Positions 8,243 to 16,220 of a stretch of 49,766 nucleotides of DNA are shown in pieces; positions within the stretch are counted from its first letter, which is position 1; each line of letters begins with the position of its first letter. Origin of the DNA: RUG11462 sp036308645 (lineage in GTDB: Bacteria > Bacillota > Clostridia > Oscillospirales > Acutalibacteraceae); the NCBI GenBank assembly GCA_036308645.1, contig JAXJVH010000024.1, forward strand, positions 1-49,766. The letters are read 5' to 3'. Below the pieces are notes generated by a model. It ran no database searches, was not told the origin of the DNA, and was given only the letters and a program-made list of their open reading frames with translations. The translations under genes and the position numbers were made by a program.

Positions 8243-9347
8243 ACACGGCACGGCAGTTCACGAGCCGCTTTTTCACATGGCTAAAAGAGCTAATTTAGTC
8301 TGGTGGAAAGCGTGGCTTATACGTATTATCGCAGTTGTCGCTGCGCTTGTCCTTTCGGGCGTTGTAACAATACTTTTCACAGGCGAAAATCCTTTGGGCG
8401 TATATGCGACAATGATTGAGGGCGCTTTCGGTACTTCACGCAGAATTTGGGGATTACTGCAAAACCTTGCAATGCTGCTTTGCATTTCGCTTGCCGTTAC
8501 TCCTGCTTTTAAAATGAAATTCTGGAATATCGGCGCAGAGGGACAGGTGCTTATCGGCGGTCTTGCTACCGCAACCTGTATGATATTTTTAGGCGATAAA
8601 GTTCCCTCGGCTTTGCTTATTTTGATTATGCTTGTTACAAGTATGCTCGCAGGCGCCGTATGGGCGATAATTCCGGCGGTTTTCAAAGCGCAATACAGCA
8701 CAAACGAAACGCTTTTTACATTGATGATGAACTATATTGCTATACAGATAGTTTCGTACTTTACTTATCAATGGTCTGTTCCGAAAGGTTCGGGACAAAT
8801 CGGTATTATCAACGGTAAAACAGAAGCCGGCTGGCTTCCCTCTCTTGCCGGAAAAGATTATTTGATTAATATTATTATTGTAGCGGCGCTTACCGTTGCA
8901 ATGTATATTTACCTTAAATACAGCAAACAGGGTTATGAAATTTCGGTTGTCGGCGAAAGCGAAAACACCGCCCGCTATATCGGAATTAATGTTAAAAAAG
9001 TTATCATCAGAACAATGATTTTGTCGGGCGCTGTCTGCGGTATAGCAGGATTTTTGCTTGTCGGCGGCACAGACCACACCATTACAAGAGATACGGTAGC
9101 AGGCAGAGGTTTTACCGCAATTATGGTTTCGTGGCTTGCAAAATTCAACCCGTTTTATATGATTTTAACCTCGTTTTTAATTGTATTTTTACAAAAAGGC
9201 GCTATCGAAATTTCCACAAAGTTTATGCTTAACGACTCTTTCTCGGAAATTATTACGGGTATCATCATTTTCTTTATTATAGGCAGTGAATTTTTCATTA
9301 ATTATACGTTAAAGTTCAGAAGTAAAAAGGAGGGCGAGCAGAAATGA
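8235..9347 (+). CDS. BMP-type ABC transporter permease 1
   Basis: The protein has 370 residues. ATG at 8235 is chosen over an in-frame ATG at 8214 because GGAGGT lies at 8222-8227; this gives an 8-base overlap with the ATPase gene. It is a multi-span permease of the BPD_transp_2/YufP class with the family signature KMKFWNIGAEGQVLIGG, which contacts the ATPase side, and a second cytoplasmic loop at GENTARYIGINVKK. Roughly eight to ten membrane segments are visible. It partners the next gene as a heterodimeric channel. Confidence 0.9.
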   Translation: MRKHGTAVHEPLFHMAKRANLVWWKAWLIRIIAVVAALVLSGVVTILFTGENPLGVYATMIEGAFGTSRRIWGLLQNLAMLLCISLAVTPAFKMKFWNIGAEGQVLIGGLATATCMIFLGDKVPSALLILIMLVTSMLAGAVWAIIPAVFKAQYSTNETLFTLMMNYIAIQIVSYFTYQWSVPKGSGQIGIINGKTEAGWLPSLAGKDYLINIIIVAALTVAMYIYLKYSKQGYEISVVGESENTARYIGINVKKVIIRTMILSGAVCGIAGFLLVGGTDHTITRDTVAGRGFTAIMVSWLAKFNPFYMILTSFLIVFLQKGAIEISTKFMLNDSFSEIITGIIIFFIIGSEFFINYTLKFRSKKEGEQK

Positions 9348-10330
9348 TTATAGCATTTATTCAACGTGCGGTAGTTCAGGGTATTCCTTTGCTTTTCGGC
9401 TCGACCGGTGAAATTTTAACCGAAAAATCTGGCAACTTAAACCTCGGTATTCCGGGTATTATGTATGTCGGCGGCATATCGGGCGTTATAGGCGCTTTCC
9501 TTTATGAAAGATCTTTATCCTCGCCCGAGGCGGTAAATACGTTCCTTGCGATTATGATTCCGCTTTTATGCTCGGTTCTCGGCTCGCTTATTATGGGACT
9601 TATTTATTGTTTCCTTACCGTTACTCTTCGTGCAAACCAAAATGTAACAGGTCTTGCGCTTACAACCTTCGGCGTTGGTATCGGCAACTTTTTCGGCGGC
9701 TCGCTTATTAAACTCACAGGCAGCGATATGCCTTCTATCACTCTTACCACAACCAGCAACTGCTTTAAAAAGACTTTGCCTTTTGCAAAAGATTTAGGCG
9801 TTTTCGGAGATATATTCCTGTCTTACAGTTTTTTGGCTTATGTTGCAATTGTCATTGCATTGCTTTGCTCGTTTACGCTAAAACGCACAAAAATCGGTCT
9901 TAATCTTCGTGCAGTAGGCGAAAATCCGGCAACTGCAGACGCCGCAGGTATTAATGTAAACAGATATAAATATGTTTCAACCTGCGTCGGCAGTATTATA
10001 GCAGGCTTCGGCGGACTTTACTATGTTATGGACTACGCCTGCGGTATTTGGTCGAACGACGGTTTCGGCGACAGAGGTTGGCTTGCGATTGCGCTTGTAA
10101 TTTTTGCAATTTGGAAACCTGACATCAGTATCCTCGGCTCAATTTTGTTCGGCGGACTGTTTATCGTTCACAACTATATTCAGAATATCGGCGTTGCAAC
10201 ACAGGAGTTGTTTAAAATGATTCCTTATGTTGTAACAATCGTAGTGCTTGTTTTGACAAGTATGCGTAAAAAACGTGAAAATCAACCGCCGCAGTCTTTG
10301 GGACTTTCGTATTTCAGAGAAGAACGGTAA
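9344..10330 (+). CDS. BMP-type ABC transporter permease 2
   Basis: The protein has 328 residues and belongs to the YufQ-class partner permease. Its start overlaps the stop of permease 1 (ATGA, 9344-9347), implying translational coupling and 1:1 production. Signature stretches are LTEKSGNLNLGIPGIMYVGG near the N-terminus and LRAVGENPATADAAGINVNR in the coupling loop. It ends the transporter operon; a strong terminator follows at 10347. Confidence 0.9.
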   Translation: MIIAFIQRAVVQGIPLLFGSTGEILTEKSGNLNLGIPGIMYVGGISGVIGAFLYERSLSSPEAVNTFLAIMIPLLCSVLGSLIMGLIYCFLTVTLRANQNVTGLALTTFGVGIGNFFGGSLIKLTGSDMPSITLTTTSNCFKKTLPFAKDLGVFGDIFLSYSFLAYVAIVIALLCSFTLKRTKIGLNLRAVGENPATADAAGINVNRYKYVSTCVGSIIAGFGGLYYVMDYACGIWSNDGFGDRGWLAIALVIFAIWKPDISILGSILFGGLFIVHNYIQNIGVATQELFKMIPYVVTIVVLVLTSMRKKRENQPPQSLGLSYFREER

Positions 10331-10346
10331 AATTTATAAAAAATAT

Positions 10347-10378
10347 AAAGAGGAACGTGATTTTGCGTTCCTCTTTAT
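10347..10378 (+). terminator. Terminator of the BMP transporter operon
   Basis: Perfect stem AAAGAGGAACG/CGTTCCTCTTT (10347-10357/10366-10376). It is nearly symmetric. Confidence 0.75.
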
Positions 10379-10396
10379 TAAAAGAAGTGAAATTTA

Positions 10397-11053
10397 ATGA
10401 TAAAAAATAAAGCAGTTCAACAAACCGACTATTCAAAAAGGCACTACTTTTGCCTTTCTGCCGTCGGCGGATTTTTAGAGGCTTATGCGCTTGTAAACCG
10501 TGACGGACTTTTTGCAAACGCACAAACCGCAAACTATACTCATATATGGATAAGCCTTGCAGAAGGCAAATTCGGAGATTTTGTTTATTACCTATTTCCG
10601 ATGATTTTGTATTGCATAGCAATTTTTACGGCAACTTTGATGCCGTTGTGGTTAAAGCGTTTCAGTTGGCCGAAAATATGCTTACTGTTAGAGATGGCAA
10701 TGATACTGCTTCTCGGCTTTTTGCCCTCAAGCGTTGATTATAAATATGCAATTTTGCCTATTTTCTTCTGTACCGCGTTGCAATATCAAACTTTTCAGTC
10801 TTGCTACGGTTTTAACGCCGCAACAATTTTTGTAACAAATAATATCAGACAGTTTACAAACGCTTTTGCGCTATATATTACCAAAAAAGATAAATACCAA
10901 CTGTTTAAAAGCAAAATTTATTTATATACAATTCTCTGTTTTGCCACAGGAGTAGTGCTTTCTATTGTACTCGGCGCATTTTTCGGCGACCGTTCGGTTT
11001 TCTTCTGTTTAATACCGCTTTTAGCGGTTTACATAATGCTTTTGAAAAAATAA
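10397..11053 (+). CDS. YoaK (DUF1275)-family membrane protein
   Basis: The protein has 218 residues and about six membrane helices. The family signature GGFLEAYALVNRDGLFANAQTANY near the N-terminus (about residues 24-47) matches YoaK/DUF1275 proteins, in which GGxxDAxxYL...FANxQTGN is typical. The usual Asp is Glu here, and GN is AN. The biochemical role of the family is unknown; small-molecule transport has been proposed. It starts about 20 bp after the terminator of the transporter operon, with a weak RBS (AAAGAAGTG). Confidence 0.8.
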   Translation: MIKNKAVQQTDYSKRHYFCLSAVGGFLEAYALVNRDGLFANAQTANYTHIWISLAEGKFGDFVYYLFPMILYCIAIFTATLMPLWLKRFSWPKICLLLEMAMILLLGFLPSSVDYKYAILPIFFCTALQYQTFQSCYGFNAATIFVTNNIRQFTNAFALYITKKDKYQLFKSKIYLYTILCFATGVVLSIVLGAFFGDRSVFFCLIPLLAVYIMLLKK

Positions 11054-11077
11054 TTAAGTTAACTCATTTTAAAAAAT

Positions 11078-11159
11078 TTAACATAGATTTAACATAAGCG
11101 CTACTTTATATTTAACCAAGTTAAAGTAAAATTAACATATTGTTTAAAATCGGTTAATG
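11078..11159 (+). promoter_or_regulatory. PHO-box-like array of hexamers at 11-bp spacing
   Basis: TTAACA occurs at 11078-11083 and 11089-11094, then TTAAAG (11121), TTAACA (11132), TTTAAA (11143) and TTAATG (11154), each starting 11 bp after the previous one within its group. PhoP of Bacillus binds TT(A/C/T)ACA-like direct repeats spaced by about 5 bp. The array sits directly upstream of a Na+/phosphate cotransporter gene, so PhoP-type phosphate control is a strong inference. The regulator itself is not in the window. Confidence 0.7.
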
Positions 11160-11206
11160 CCGAAAAGTTTAGGGCTCCTTTATAAAAAAGAAAGGAATTG
11201 TAAAAA

Positions 11207-12973
11207 ATGACAGTAATTCTTCAGCTTATTCTGCTTTGCGGAGGTCTTGCATTTTTTATGTTCGGTATGGATGTAATGTCCTCGGGACTTGAAAAAATGG
11301 CGGGCGGTAAACTTGAATCCAGCCTTAAAAAAATGACCTCAAACAAATTTAAGTGCATTTTGCTCGGCGCAGGTATAACTATTGCAATTCAGTCGTCGTC
11401 CGCTATGACGGTAATGCTCGTAGGTCTTGTAAACTCCGGCATTATGCAGCTCGGTCAGACAATCGGCGTTATTATGGGCTCAAACATAGGTACCACCCTT
11501 ACCGCTTGGATTTTATCGCTTTCGGGACTTGAGGGCGACAGTTTTATGGCGTTGCTTAAACCCGAAAACTTTTCATTGGTGCTGGCGCTTATAGGTATTG
11601 TGTTTAATATGTTTTCAAAGAGCGACAAGAAGAAGAGTTTAGGCTCGATTTTCGTAGGTTTTGCCGTTTTGATTTACGGTATGGAACTTATGTCGCAGTC
11701 GATGGAGCCGCTTGCCGAATCAGAAGCCTTTGCAAATATGCTTGTTATGTTTAAAAATCCTATTTTCGGCGTACTCGTAGGCGCGGTTGTAACAGGCGTT
11801 ATTCAAAGTTCCGCCGCCTCGGTAGGTATTCTTATGACGCTTGCTATCGGACTTGCCGATACCGCTAACCCTATCACTTTCGGTATGGCTATTCCGATTA
11901 TTATGGGACAGAATATCGGTACTTGCGTTACTGCGCTTATCTCGTCAATCGGCGTTAACAGAAACGCTCGCCGAGTTGCCGTTGTTCATGTTTCATTTAA
12001 TGTTATCGGTACTGTAGTTTGCTTGACAATTTATTATATTATAAACGCTTTATTCCATCTGCCTTTTACCGATTTGCCGGTTACAGGTTTCGGTATTTCG
12101 CTTGTTCATTCTATATTTAATATTGTAACCACCGCAATGTTGTTGCCGTTTACAAAACAACTTGAAAAAATCGCATATTTTGTCATCAAGGATAAAGATG
12201 ATGAAAAGCATGAAGAATTTACATTTATTGATTACCGTTTGCTTTCAACTCCGTCTATCGCTGTGGGAGAGAGTATTAACAAAGCAAACGAAATGTGCGG
12301 TATTGCGTTTGATTCCATTACAGAGTCGATTGAACTTTTCAAAAGTTATGATGAAACAAAAGCAAAAAATATCATCAAGTACGAAGATGAAATTGATATT
12401 TACGAGGATAAACTCGGCACTTATCTTGTAAAACTTTCTCGTGAGGAAATGACCACAAAGGATTCTTATACTGTTTCTAAACTTCTCCACGCTATCGGCG
12501 ATTTTGAACGAATCGGCGACCATGCGGTTAATCTTTTAAAAGTGGCGGAGGAACTCAAAGACAAAGGTCTTAAATTCTCGCAACAGGCTTCGGAGGAAAT
12601 CGAAATTCTTTCAAACGCATTGTTTGAAATTCTCTCATTAACCCGTTTGGCTTTCCAAACTTCGGATGTATCGGTTGCTAAAAAGGTTGAGCCGCTTGAA
12701 CAGGTTGTAGACCGCATAATTAAAAAGATAAGAACAAGACATATCGAGCGTTTGAGTCAGGGAGTTTGTACGCTTGAACTCGGATTTGTGCTTGCAGATT
12801 TATTAAACAATTTCGAGCGTGTATCCGACCATTGCTCAAATATCGCAGTTGCGATTATTGAAATCGACAGAGAAGCAATGGATACGCACGAATATCTTAA
12901 TGCGGTTAAATATTCCGATGATAAAGAATTTAACGAGGCTTATGAGGAGTATAAAACAAAATATTATATTTAA
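11207..12973 (+). CDS. Na+/phosphate cotransporter with C-terminal PhoU domain
   Basis: The protein has 588 residues. The membrane half (about 1-330) has the two inverted NptA/SLC34-type repeats, each marked by a QSS motif: AIQSSSAMTVMLVGL (about 61-75) and VIQSSAASVGILMTLA (about 199-214), plus MGSNIGTTLT and MGQNIGTCVT. The cytoplasmic C-terminal part (about 350-560) is helical, with PhoU-like IGDFERIGDHAVNL and NNFERVSDHCSNIA. It imports phosphate with sodium; the PhoU tail is thought to sense or gate. It is probably controlled by the PHO-like boxes upstream. RBS AAAGGAA. It is monocistronic. Confidence 0.93.
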   Translation: MTVILQLILLCGGLAFFMFGMDVMSSGLEKMAGGKLESSLKKMTSNKFKCILLGAGITIAIQSSSAMTVMLVGLVNSGIMQLGQTIGVIMGSNIGTTLTAWILSLSGLEGDSFMALLKPENFSLVLALIGIVFNMFSKSDKKKSLGSIFVGFAVLIYGMELMSQSMEPLAESEAFANMLVMFKNPIFGVLVGAVVTGVIQSSAASVGILMTLAIGLADTANPITFGMAIPIIMGQNIGTCVTALISSIGVNRNARRVAVVHVSFNVIGTVVCLTIYYIINALFHLPFTDLPVTGFGISLVHSIFNIVTTAMLLPFTKQLEKIAYFVIKDKDDEKHEEFTFIDYRLLSTPSIAVGESINKANEMCGIAFDSITESIELFKSYDETKAKNIIKYEDEIDIYEDKLGTYLVKLSREEMTTKDSYTVSKLLHAIGDFERIGDHAVNLLKVAEELKDKGLKFSQQASEEIEILSNALFEILSLTRLAFQTSDVSVAKKVEPLEQVVDRIIKKIRTRHIERLSQGVCTLELGFVLADLLNNFERVSDHCSNIAVAIIEIDREAMDTHEYLNAVKYSDDKEFNEAYEEYKTKYYI

Positions 12974-13037
12974 ATTTTATACAAATTTTTTGCAAATTAT
13001 AAATCAAATTTTTTGTAAAAATCTTAAGATTTGCTTC

Positions 13038-13066
13038 TTGAAAAAATAACCGAATTATGCTATAAT
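13038..13066 (+). promoter_or_regulatory. Sigma-A-like promoter directly ahead of a terminator
   Basis: TTGAAA (13038-13043), exactly 17 bp, TATAAT (13061-13066). No gene starts for 230 bp, and a strong hairpin with a T-run begins about 10 bp after the expected start point. Confidence 0.6.
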
Positions 13067-13072
13067 TCATCT

Positions 13073-13124
13073 AACGAGCAGCGTAATGCGTAAGTCCAGT
13101 TCGGGACTTACGCATTATTTTTTT
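13073..13124 (+). ncRNA. Possible ~50-nt terminator-only small RNA
   Basis: From the predicted start near 13073, the transcript would consist almost entirely of the stem TAATGCGTAAGTCC/GGACTTACGCATTA (13084-13097/13104-13117) and its T7 tail. It may simply be the terminator of the phosphate transporter gene (stop at 12971-12973) with a coincidental promoter, or the leader of the MATE gene. Confidence 0.35.
13084..13124 (+). terminator. Strong intrinsic terminator
   Basis: A 14-bp perfect stem with loop AGTTCG is followed by TTTTTTT. It terminates the phosphate-transporter transcript. Confidence 0.85.
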
Positions 13125-13155
13125 GCGCTTTTATTATCCTTTGCAAAAATATATA

Positions 13156-13232
13156 GGCTCTATTCCTAATATTGGGGTTTCAACACTTATCACCTCCCTC
13201 GTCAGAGGGAGCCAATCTACACCTCAACTTTT
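13156..13232 (-). repeat. Short GAGGGAG-type palindromic repeat
   Basis: In minus orientation the sequence runs from near TTGAGGTGTAGATTGG, through CTCCCTC-TGAC-GAGGGAG, to GATAAGTGTTGAAACCCCAA. It is nearly identical to 49628-49692 and to the two ends of 44422-44602. The rest of the 12974-13300 gap, apart from the promoter and terminator listed, shows nothing further. Confidence 0.8.
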
Positions 13233-13300
13233 GCAAAAGAACCAATATATAAAACCACAAAGTTTGCAGAGGTTTTAAATTCAGGAGGTTATTTTTTAAA

Positions 13301-14725
13301 ATGGAAGAAAACAATCAATCTTATTTAGCCACCGAAAAAATCGGTAAACTAATGATGAGGTACGCAGTACCCTGTATCATTTCGCTTCTTGTCGGAGCGT
13401 TGTATAATATCGTAGACCAAATATTTATCGCAAACGCTTCTTATCTCGGCTCTTACGGAAACGCCGCCAACACCGTTATTTTTCCGCTGACTGTAATCGC
13501 CCTTGCAATAGCGGTTATGATCGGCGACGGCTGTTGCGCTTTTGTAAGTTTAAGCCTCGGCAGAAATCAGCCTAAAGACGCAAAGCAAAGTATGGGCAAC
13601 GCTATACTTTTGAGCGTTATTACAAGTTTTGTTTTAACCGCAGTTTACCTGATATTCAGTAACCGGATAATCGCCTTATTCGGCGGTACGGTCAACGAAG
13701 AAACTTTCAGACATTCCAAAGAGTACTTCTTTTGGATTTCTTTAGGTATTCCTTTTTATATGTTCGGTCAGGCTATGAATCCCGTTATCCGCGCCGACGG
13801 AAGCCCTAAATTTGCTATGATATCTACCCTTGCAGGCGCAGTAGCAAATATTATTCTCGACCCGATTTTTATATTCGTATTCAAATGGGGTATGATGGGC
13901 GCTGCGGTTGCCACAGTTATCGGTCAGATTATTACGGCAATTCTGGCGGTTATATATCTTTGCCATACAAAAACCGTAAAACTTAACGCAGAGGGCTTTA
14001 AACCAAGCGGCAGAATTATACGTAAAACGCTCACACTCGGTATATGCAGTTTTTTGTCCCAAATTTCTTTGGTAGCGGCAATGGCGGCTATTAACAATAT
14101 GATTCGTAAATACGGCGCTTTGGACGCAGTATTCGGTCAGACGCAATACGCTCAAATCCCGATGGCGGTTGTCGGAATAGTAATGAAATTTTTCCAGATT
14201 GTCATATCTATCGTTGTGGGTATGGCGGCAGGATGTATACCGATTGTCGGATTTAATATCGGCGCCGAACATAAAGACAGAGTCAAAAAATTATTCGTCA
14301 AACTGCTTACAGCAGAGGCTATTGTCGGCGCGGTTTCGTTTGTGATAGTTGAATTCTTTCCAAAGCAACTTATCGGCGTATTCGGTGCGGCAAACGAAAG
14401 CGTTTATTATACCGAATTCGCTATAAAAGCGTTCCGCATTTATCTTTGTATGATAATTTTCGCCTGTGTTAATAAAGCAACGTTTATTTTCTTGCAGGCA
14501 ATGGGCAAAGCGGTCGCTTCAACTTTAATTTCAATGGTGCGTGAAATTGTGTTCGGCGTAGGTCTTGCCTTGCTTTTGCCGATTTTCTTCGGACTTGACG
14601 GCGTGCTGTATTCAATGCCCGTTGCCGATGTTTTAACCTTGATTATATCGGCGGTTATCATCATAAAAACATTTAAAGAACTGTCCGGCGATAAAAATAA
14701 CGCAAAACCTAAAACTTTAAACTAA
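13301..14725 (+). CDS. MATE-family multidrug/metabolite exporter
   Basis: The protein has 474 residues and 12 membrane helices. The N-terminal half has the MepA/NorM-type LLVGALYNIVDQIFIA and the inner-bundle sequence GDGCCAFVSLSLGRNQ; the second repeat starts around residue 235 (TLGICSFLSQISLVAAMAAI). MATE proteins export cationic drugs or metabolites using a Na+ or H+ gradient. The substrate is unknown, and no regulator adjoins. RBS AGGAGG lies upstream with a longish spacer. It is probably monocistronic. Confidence 0.92.
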   Translation: MEENNQSYLATEKIGKLMMRYAVPCIISLLVGALYNIVDQIFIANASYLGSYGNAANTVIFPLTVIALAIAVMIGDGCCAFVSLSLGRNQPKDAKQSMGNAILLSVITSFVLTAVYLIFSNRIIALFGGTVNEETFRHSKEYFFWISLGIPFYMFGQAMNPVIRADGSPKFAMISTLAGAVANIILDPIFIFVFKWGMMGAAVATVIGQIITAILAVIYLCHTKTVKLNAEGFKPSGRIIRKTLTLGICSFLSQISLVAAMAAINNMIRKYGALDAVFGQTQYAQIPMAVVGIVMKFFQIVISIVVGMAAGCIPIVGFNIGAEHKDRVKKLFVKLLTAEAIVGAVSFVIVEFFPKQLIGVFGAANESVYYTEFAIKAFRIYLCMIIFACVNKATFIFLQAMGKAVASTLISMVREIVFGVGLALLLPIFFGLDGVLYSMPVADVLTLIISAVIIIKTFKELSGDKNNAKPKTLN

Positions 14726-14801
14726 ATTTATCCTTAGCAAACAAGGGGCTGTAAAAAACAGATTTCCCTTTTGACTTTGAGTTGACTGATAGTTAAAAAC
14801 T

Positions 14802-14934
14802 TGGCTCCCTCTGATGAGGGAGCTGCCACCGTAAGGTGACTGAGGGAGAGAAAAATCCTTAATTTACTACTTTTTACTCTCTCCCTCCGTCTTTTTGCTT
14901 CGCAAAAATCCACCTCCCTCGTCAGAGGGAGGCA
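14802..14934 (+). repeat. Long-form GAGGGAG palindromic repeat
   Basis: The order is GGCTCCCTCTGATGAGGGAGC, a small CACCGTAAGGTG hairpin, CTGAGGGAGAG, a 30-bp centre, CTCTCCCTCCGTC, a TTTTTGCTTCGCAAAAA hairpin, and CACCTCCCTCGTCAGAGGGAGG. The whole can fold into one long cruciform-like structure. It matches 44422-44602 in architecture, but the small hairpins differ in sequence. Confidence 0.8.
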
Positions 14935-15006
14935 AGGAATTCACATTCTAAAAAACTTGATAATTCATCAATATATATCTAATTAGATGGTAAAAAAACT
15001 TAAAAA

Positions 15007-15052
15007 TGCGGAAGAAGTTTGAATTTTTAACTTCTTCCGCACTCTTTTTTTA
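15007..15052 (+). terminator. Strong terminator inside the TIR element
   Basis: A 13-bp perfect stem TGCGGAAGAAGTT/AACTTCTTCCGCA (15007-15019/15029-15041) is followed by CTCTTTTTTT. It would isolate the hydrogenase operon from upstream transcription. Confidence 0.75.
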
Positions 15053-15200
15053 TTTAACTTGTTTTATGCGTGTTTAAGGGTCTTGTGTTTTTTTACAGCC
15101 CTTTTGTTATATCTGTTTTTAAAAAACATAAAATTTATATAAAAATCTTTGAAAATTACTAAAAATATTGTTTTTTACTGTAGATTTTTTGAAAAGGATA

Positions 15201-15240
15201 TGTTATAATTGTTATAACGTTATGCCTATTAGTATATAAT
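15201..15240 (+). promoter_or_regulatory. Candidate promoters of the hydrogenase operon
   Basis: The extended -10 TGTTATAAT (15201-15209) and a second TATAAT (15235-15240) lie upstream of hydC. Neither has a good -35 at 17 bp. The second would start transcription near 15247, immediately before the Rex-like site. The leader also contains TTATGCC/GGCATAA arms (15220-15226/15281-15287) enclosing that site. Confidence 0.5.
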
Positions 15241-15253
15241 AGTATAAATAAGA

Positions 15254-15271
15254 TTGTCAAAAGTTTAACAA
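15254..15271. promoter_or_regulatory. Rex-like operator
   Basis: TTGTCAAAAGTTTAACAA fits the clostridial Rex consensus TTGTTAA-N4-TTAACAA at 13 of 14 fixed positions, with an 18-bp overall dyad. Rex is an NADH/NAD+-sensing repressor. Placement just after the -10 suits repression of an NADH-linked hydrogenase. The rex gene is not in the window. Confidence 0.75.
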
Positions 15272-15340
15272 TCTTACGTCGGCATAAGGTAAAAAGCGGA
15301 TTTATCCGATAACATTTTTAAAGTTAGGAGCATTAAAATT

Positions 15341-15838
15341 ATGAAAAAGCGTAAGGGTAATCTGCCTTTTAAAGGCACACCTGAGCAGGAAGCAAAATTA
15401 ATGCAGGTGATTGAGGCGCACAAAGGTCAAGACGGCGCTTTAATGCCTGTAATGCAGGAAGCACAGGAGATTTACGGTTATTTGCCGGTTGAAGTTCAGC
15501 AGATGATAGCAAAAGGTCTTTCTGTTCCTGTTGAAAAGGTTTACGGAGTTGCAACTTTTTATTCACAGTTTGCACTCACTCCTAAAGGCGAGTATAAAAT
15601 CTCTGTTTGCCTCGGTACGGCTTGTTATGTAAAAGGCGCTCAGGACGTGCTTGACAGAATCGAGCAGGTTCTTGGAATCGGCGCAGACGAATGTACCGAA
15701 GACGGAAGATTTTCTCTTGAAGCCTGCCGTTGTATCGGCGCTTGCGGTTTGGCGCCCGTTATGACTGTAAACGACGACGTTTACGGCAGACTCGAAAAAA
15801 CCGATGTCGACGATATTCTTAAAAAATACATGGCTTAA
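15341..15838 (+). CDS. hydC: HydC: NuoE-like [2Fe-2S] hydrogenase subunit
   Basis: The protein has 165 residues, the usual NuoE/HydC length. After a helical N-terminal bundle, a thioredoxin-like domain carries the [2Fe-2S] ligands C90, C95, C131 and C135 (CLGTAC, CIGAC). It passes electrons between the flavin subunit HydB and the rest of the complex in NAD-dependent, electron-bifurcating [FeFe]-hydrogenases. It is first in a nine-gene operon with very short gaps or overlaps. RBS AGGAG lies about 11 bases before ATG. It is separated from hydB and hydA by six accessory genes. Confidence 0.92.
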   Translation: MKKRKGNLPFKGTPEQEAKLMQVIEAHKGQDGALMPVMQEAQEIYGYLPVEVQQMIAKGLSVPVEKVYGVATFYSQFALTPKGEYKISVCLGTACYVKGAQDVLDRIEQVLGIGADECTEDGRFSLEACRCIGACGLAPVMTVNDDVYGRLEKTDVDDILKKYMA

Positions 15839-15872
15839 AATTACATAAATTTTTTATATTTGGGGTTTTATT

Positions 15873-16220
15873 ATGAAAATCAGGGATATTAAGGAATTAT
15901 TAAATGCAGAGATTCTGTGCTTTCCCGAAGGACTTGATACCGAGGTAAACTCGGCTTGCGGTTCGGATATGATGAGCGATGTTTTGGCTTATGTAAAGGA
16001 TCAGGCGGTTTTGCTTACCGGTCTTTTAAATCCGCAGGTTATAAGAACGGCGGAAATGATGGATATGGTTTGCGTTGTTTTCGTAAGAAGCAAAAAGCCT
16101 ACCGATGAAATGTTAAAACTCGCAAGCGACCATGAAATGGTGGTTTTATCAACCGAACTTCGTATGTATGACGCTTGCGGGAAACTGTATAAAGCAGGGC
16201 TTGGAAACGGTGAAAATTGA
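15873..16220 (+). CDS. DRTGG-domain protein (first copy)
   Basis: The protein has 115 residues and resembles the small DRTGG domain found alone or fused to phosphotransacetylase and CBS proteins. It shows an alternating beta/alpha pattern, with LTGLLNPQVIRTAEMMDMVCV central and no catalytic motif. The function of the domain is unknown; ligand sensing is the usual guess. A second such protein lies three genes on (17965-18291). The RBS is poor. The stop overlaps the next start (TGATG). Confidence 0.75.
   Translation: MKIRDIKELLNAEILCFPEGLDTEVNSACGSDMMSDVLAYVKDQAVLLTGLLNPQVIRTAEMMDMVCVVFVRSKKPTDEMLKLASDHEMVVLSTELRMYDACGKLYKAGLGNGEN

Larger units (their letters stand above)
14740..15107. mobile_element. 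TIR-bounded 0.37-kb element (candidate MITE or IS remnant)
   Basis: AACAAGGGGCTGTAAAAAAC at the left end (14740-14759, then A) is matched in inverted orientation at 15085-15107, whose complement reads AACAAAAGGGCTGTAAAAAA and then ACA. The ends differ only by small length changes. GGGCTGT ends are typical of several IS families. The interior has no ORF; it holds a GAGGGAG-type repeat (14802-14934) and a terminator hairpin (15007-15052). No clear target-site duplication was found. Confidence 0.45.
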
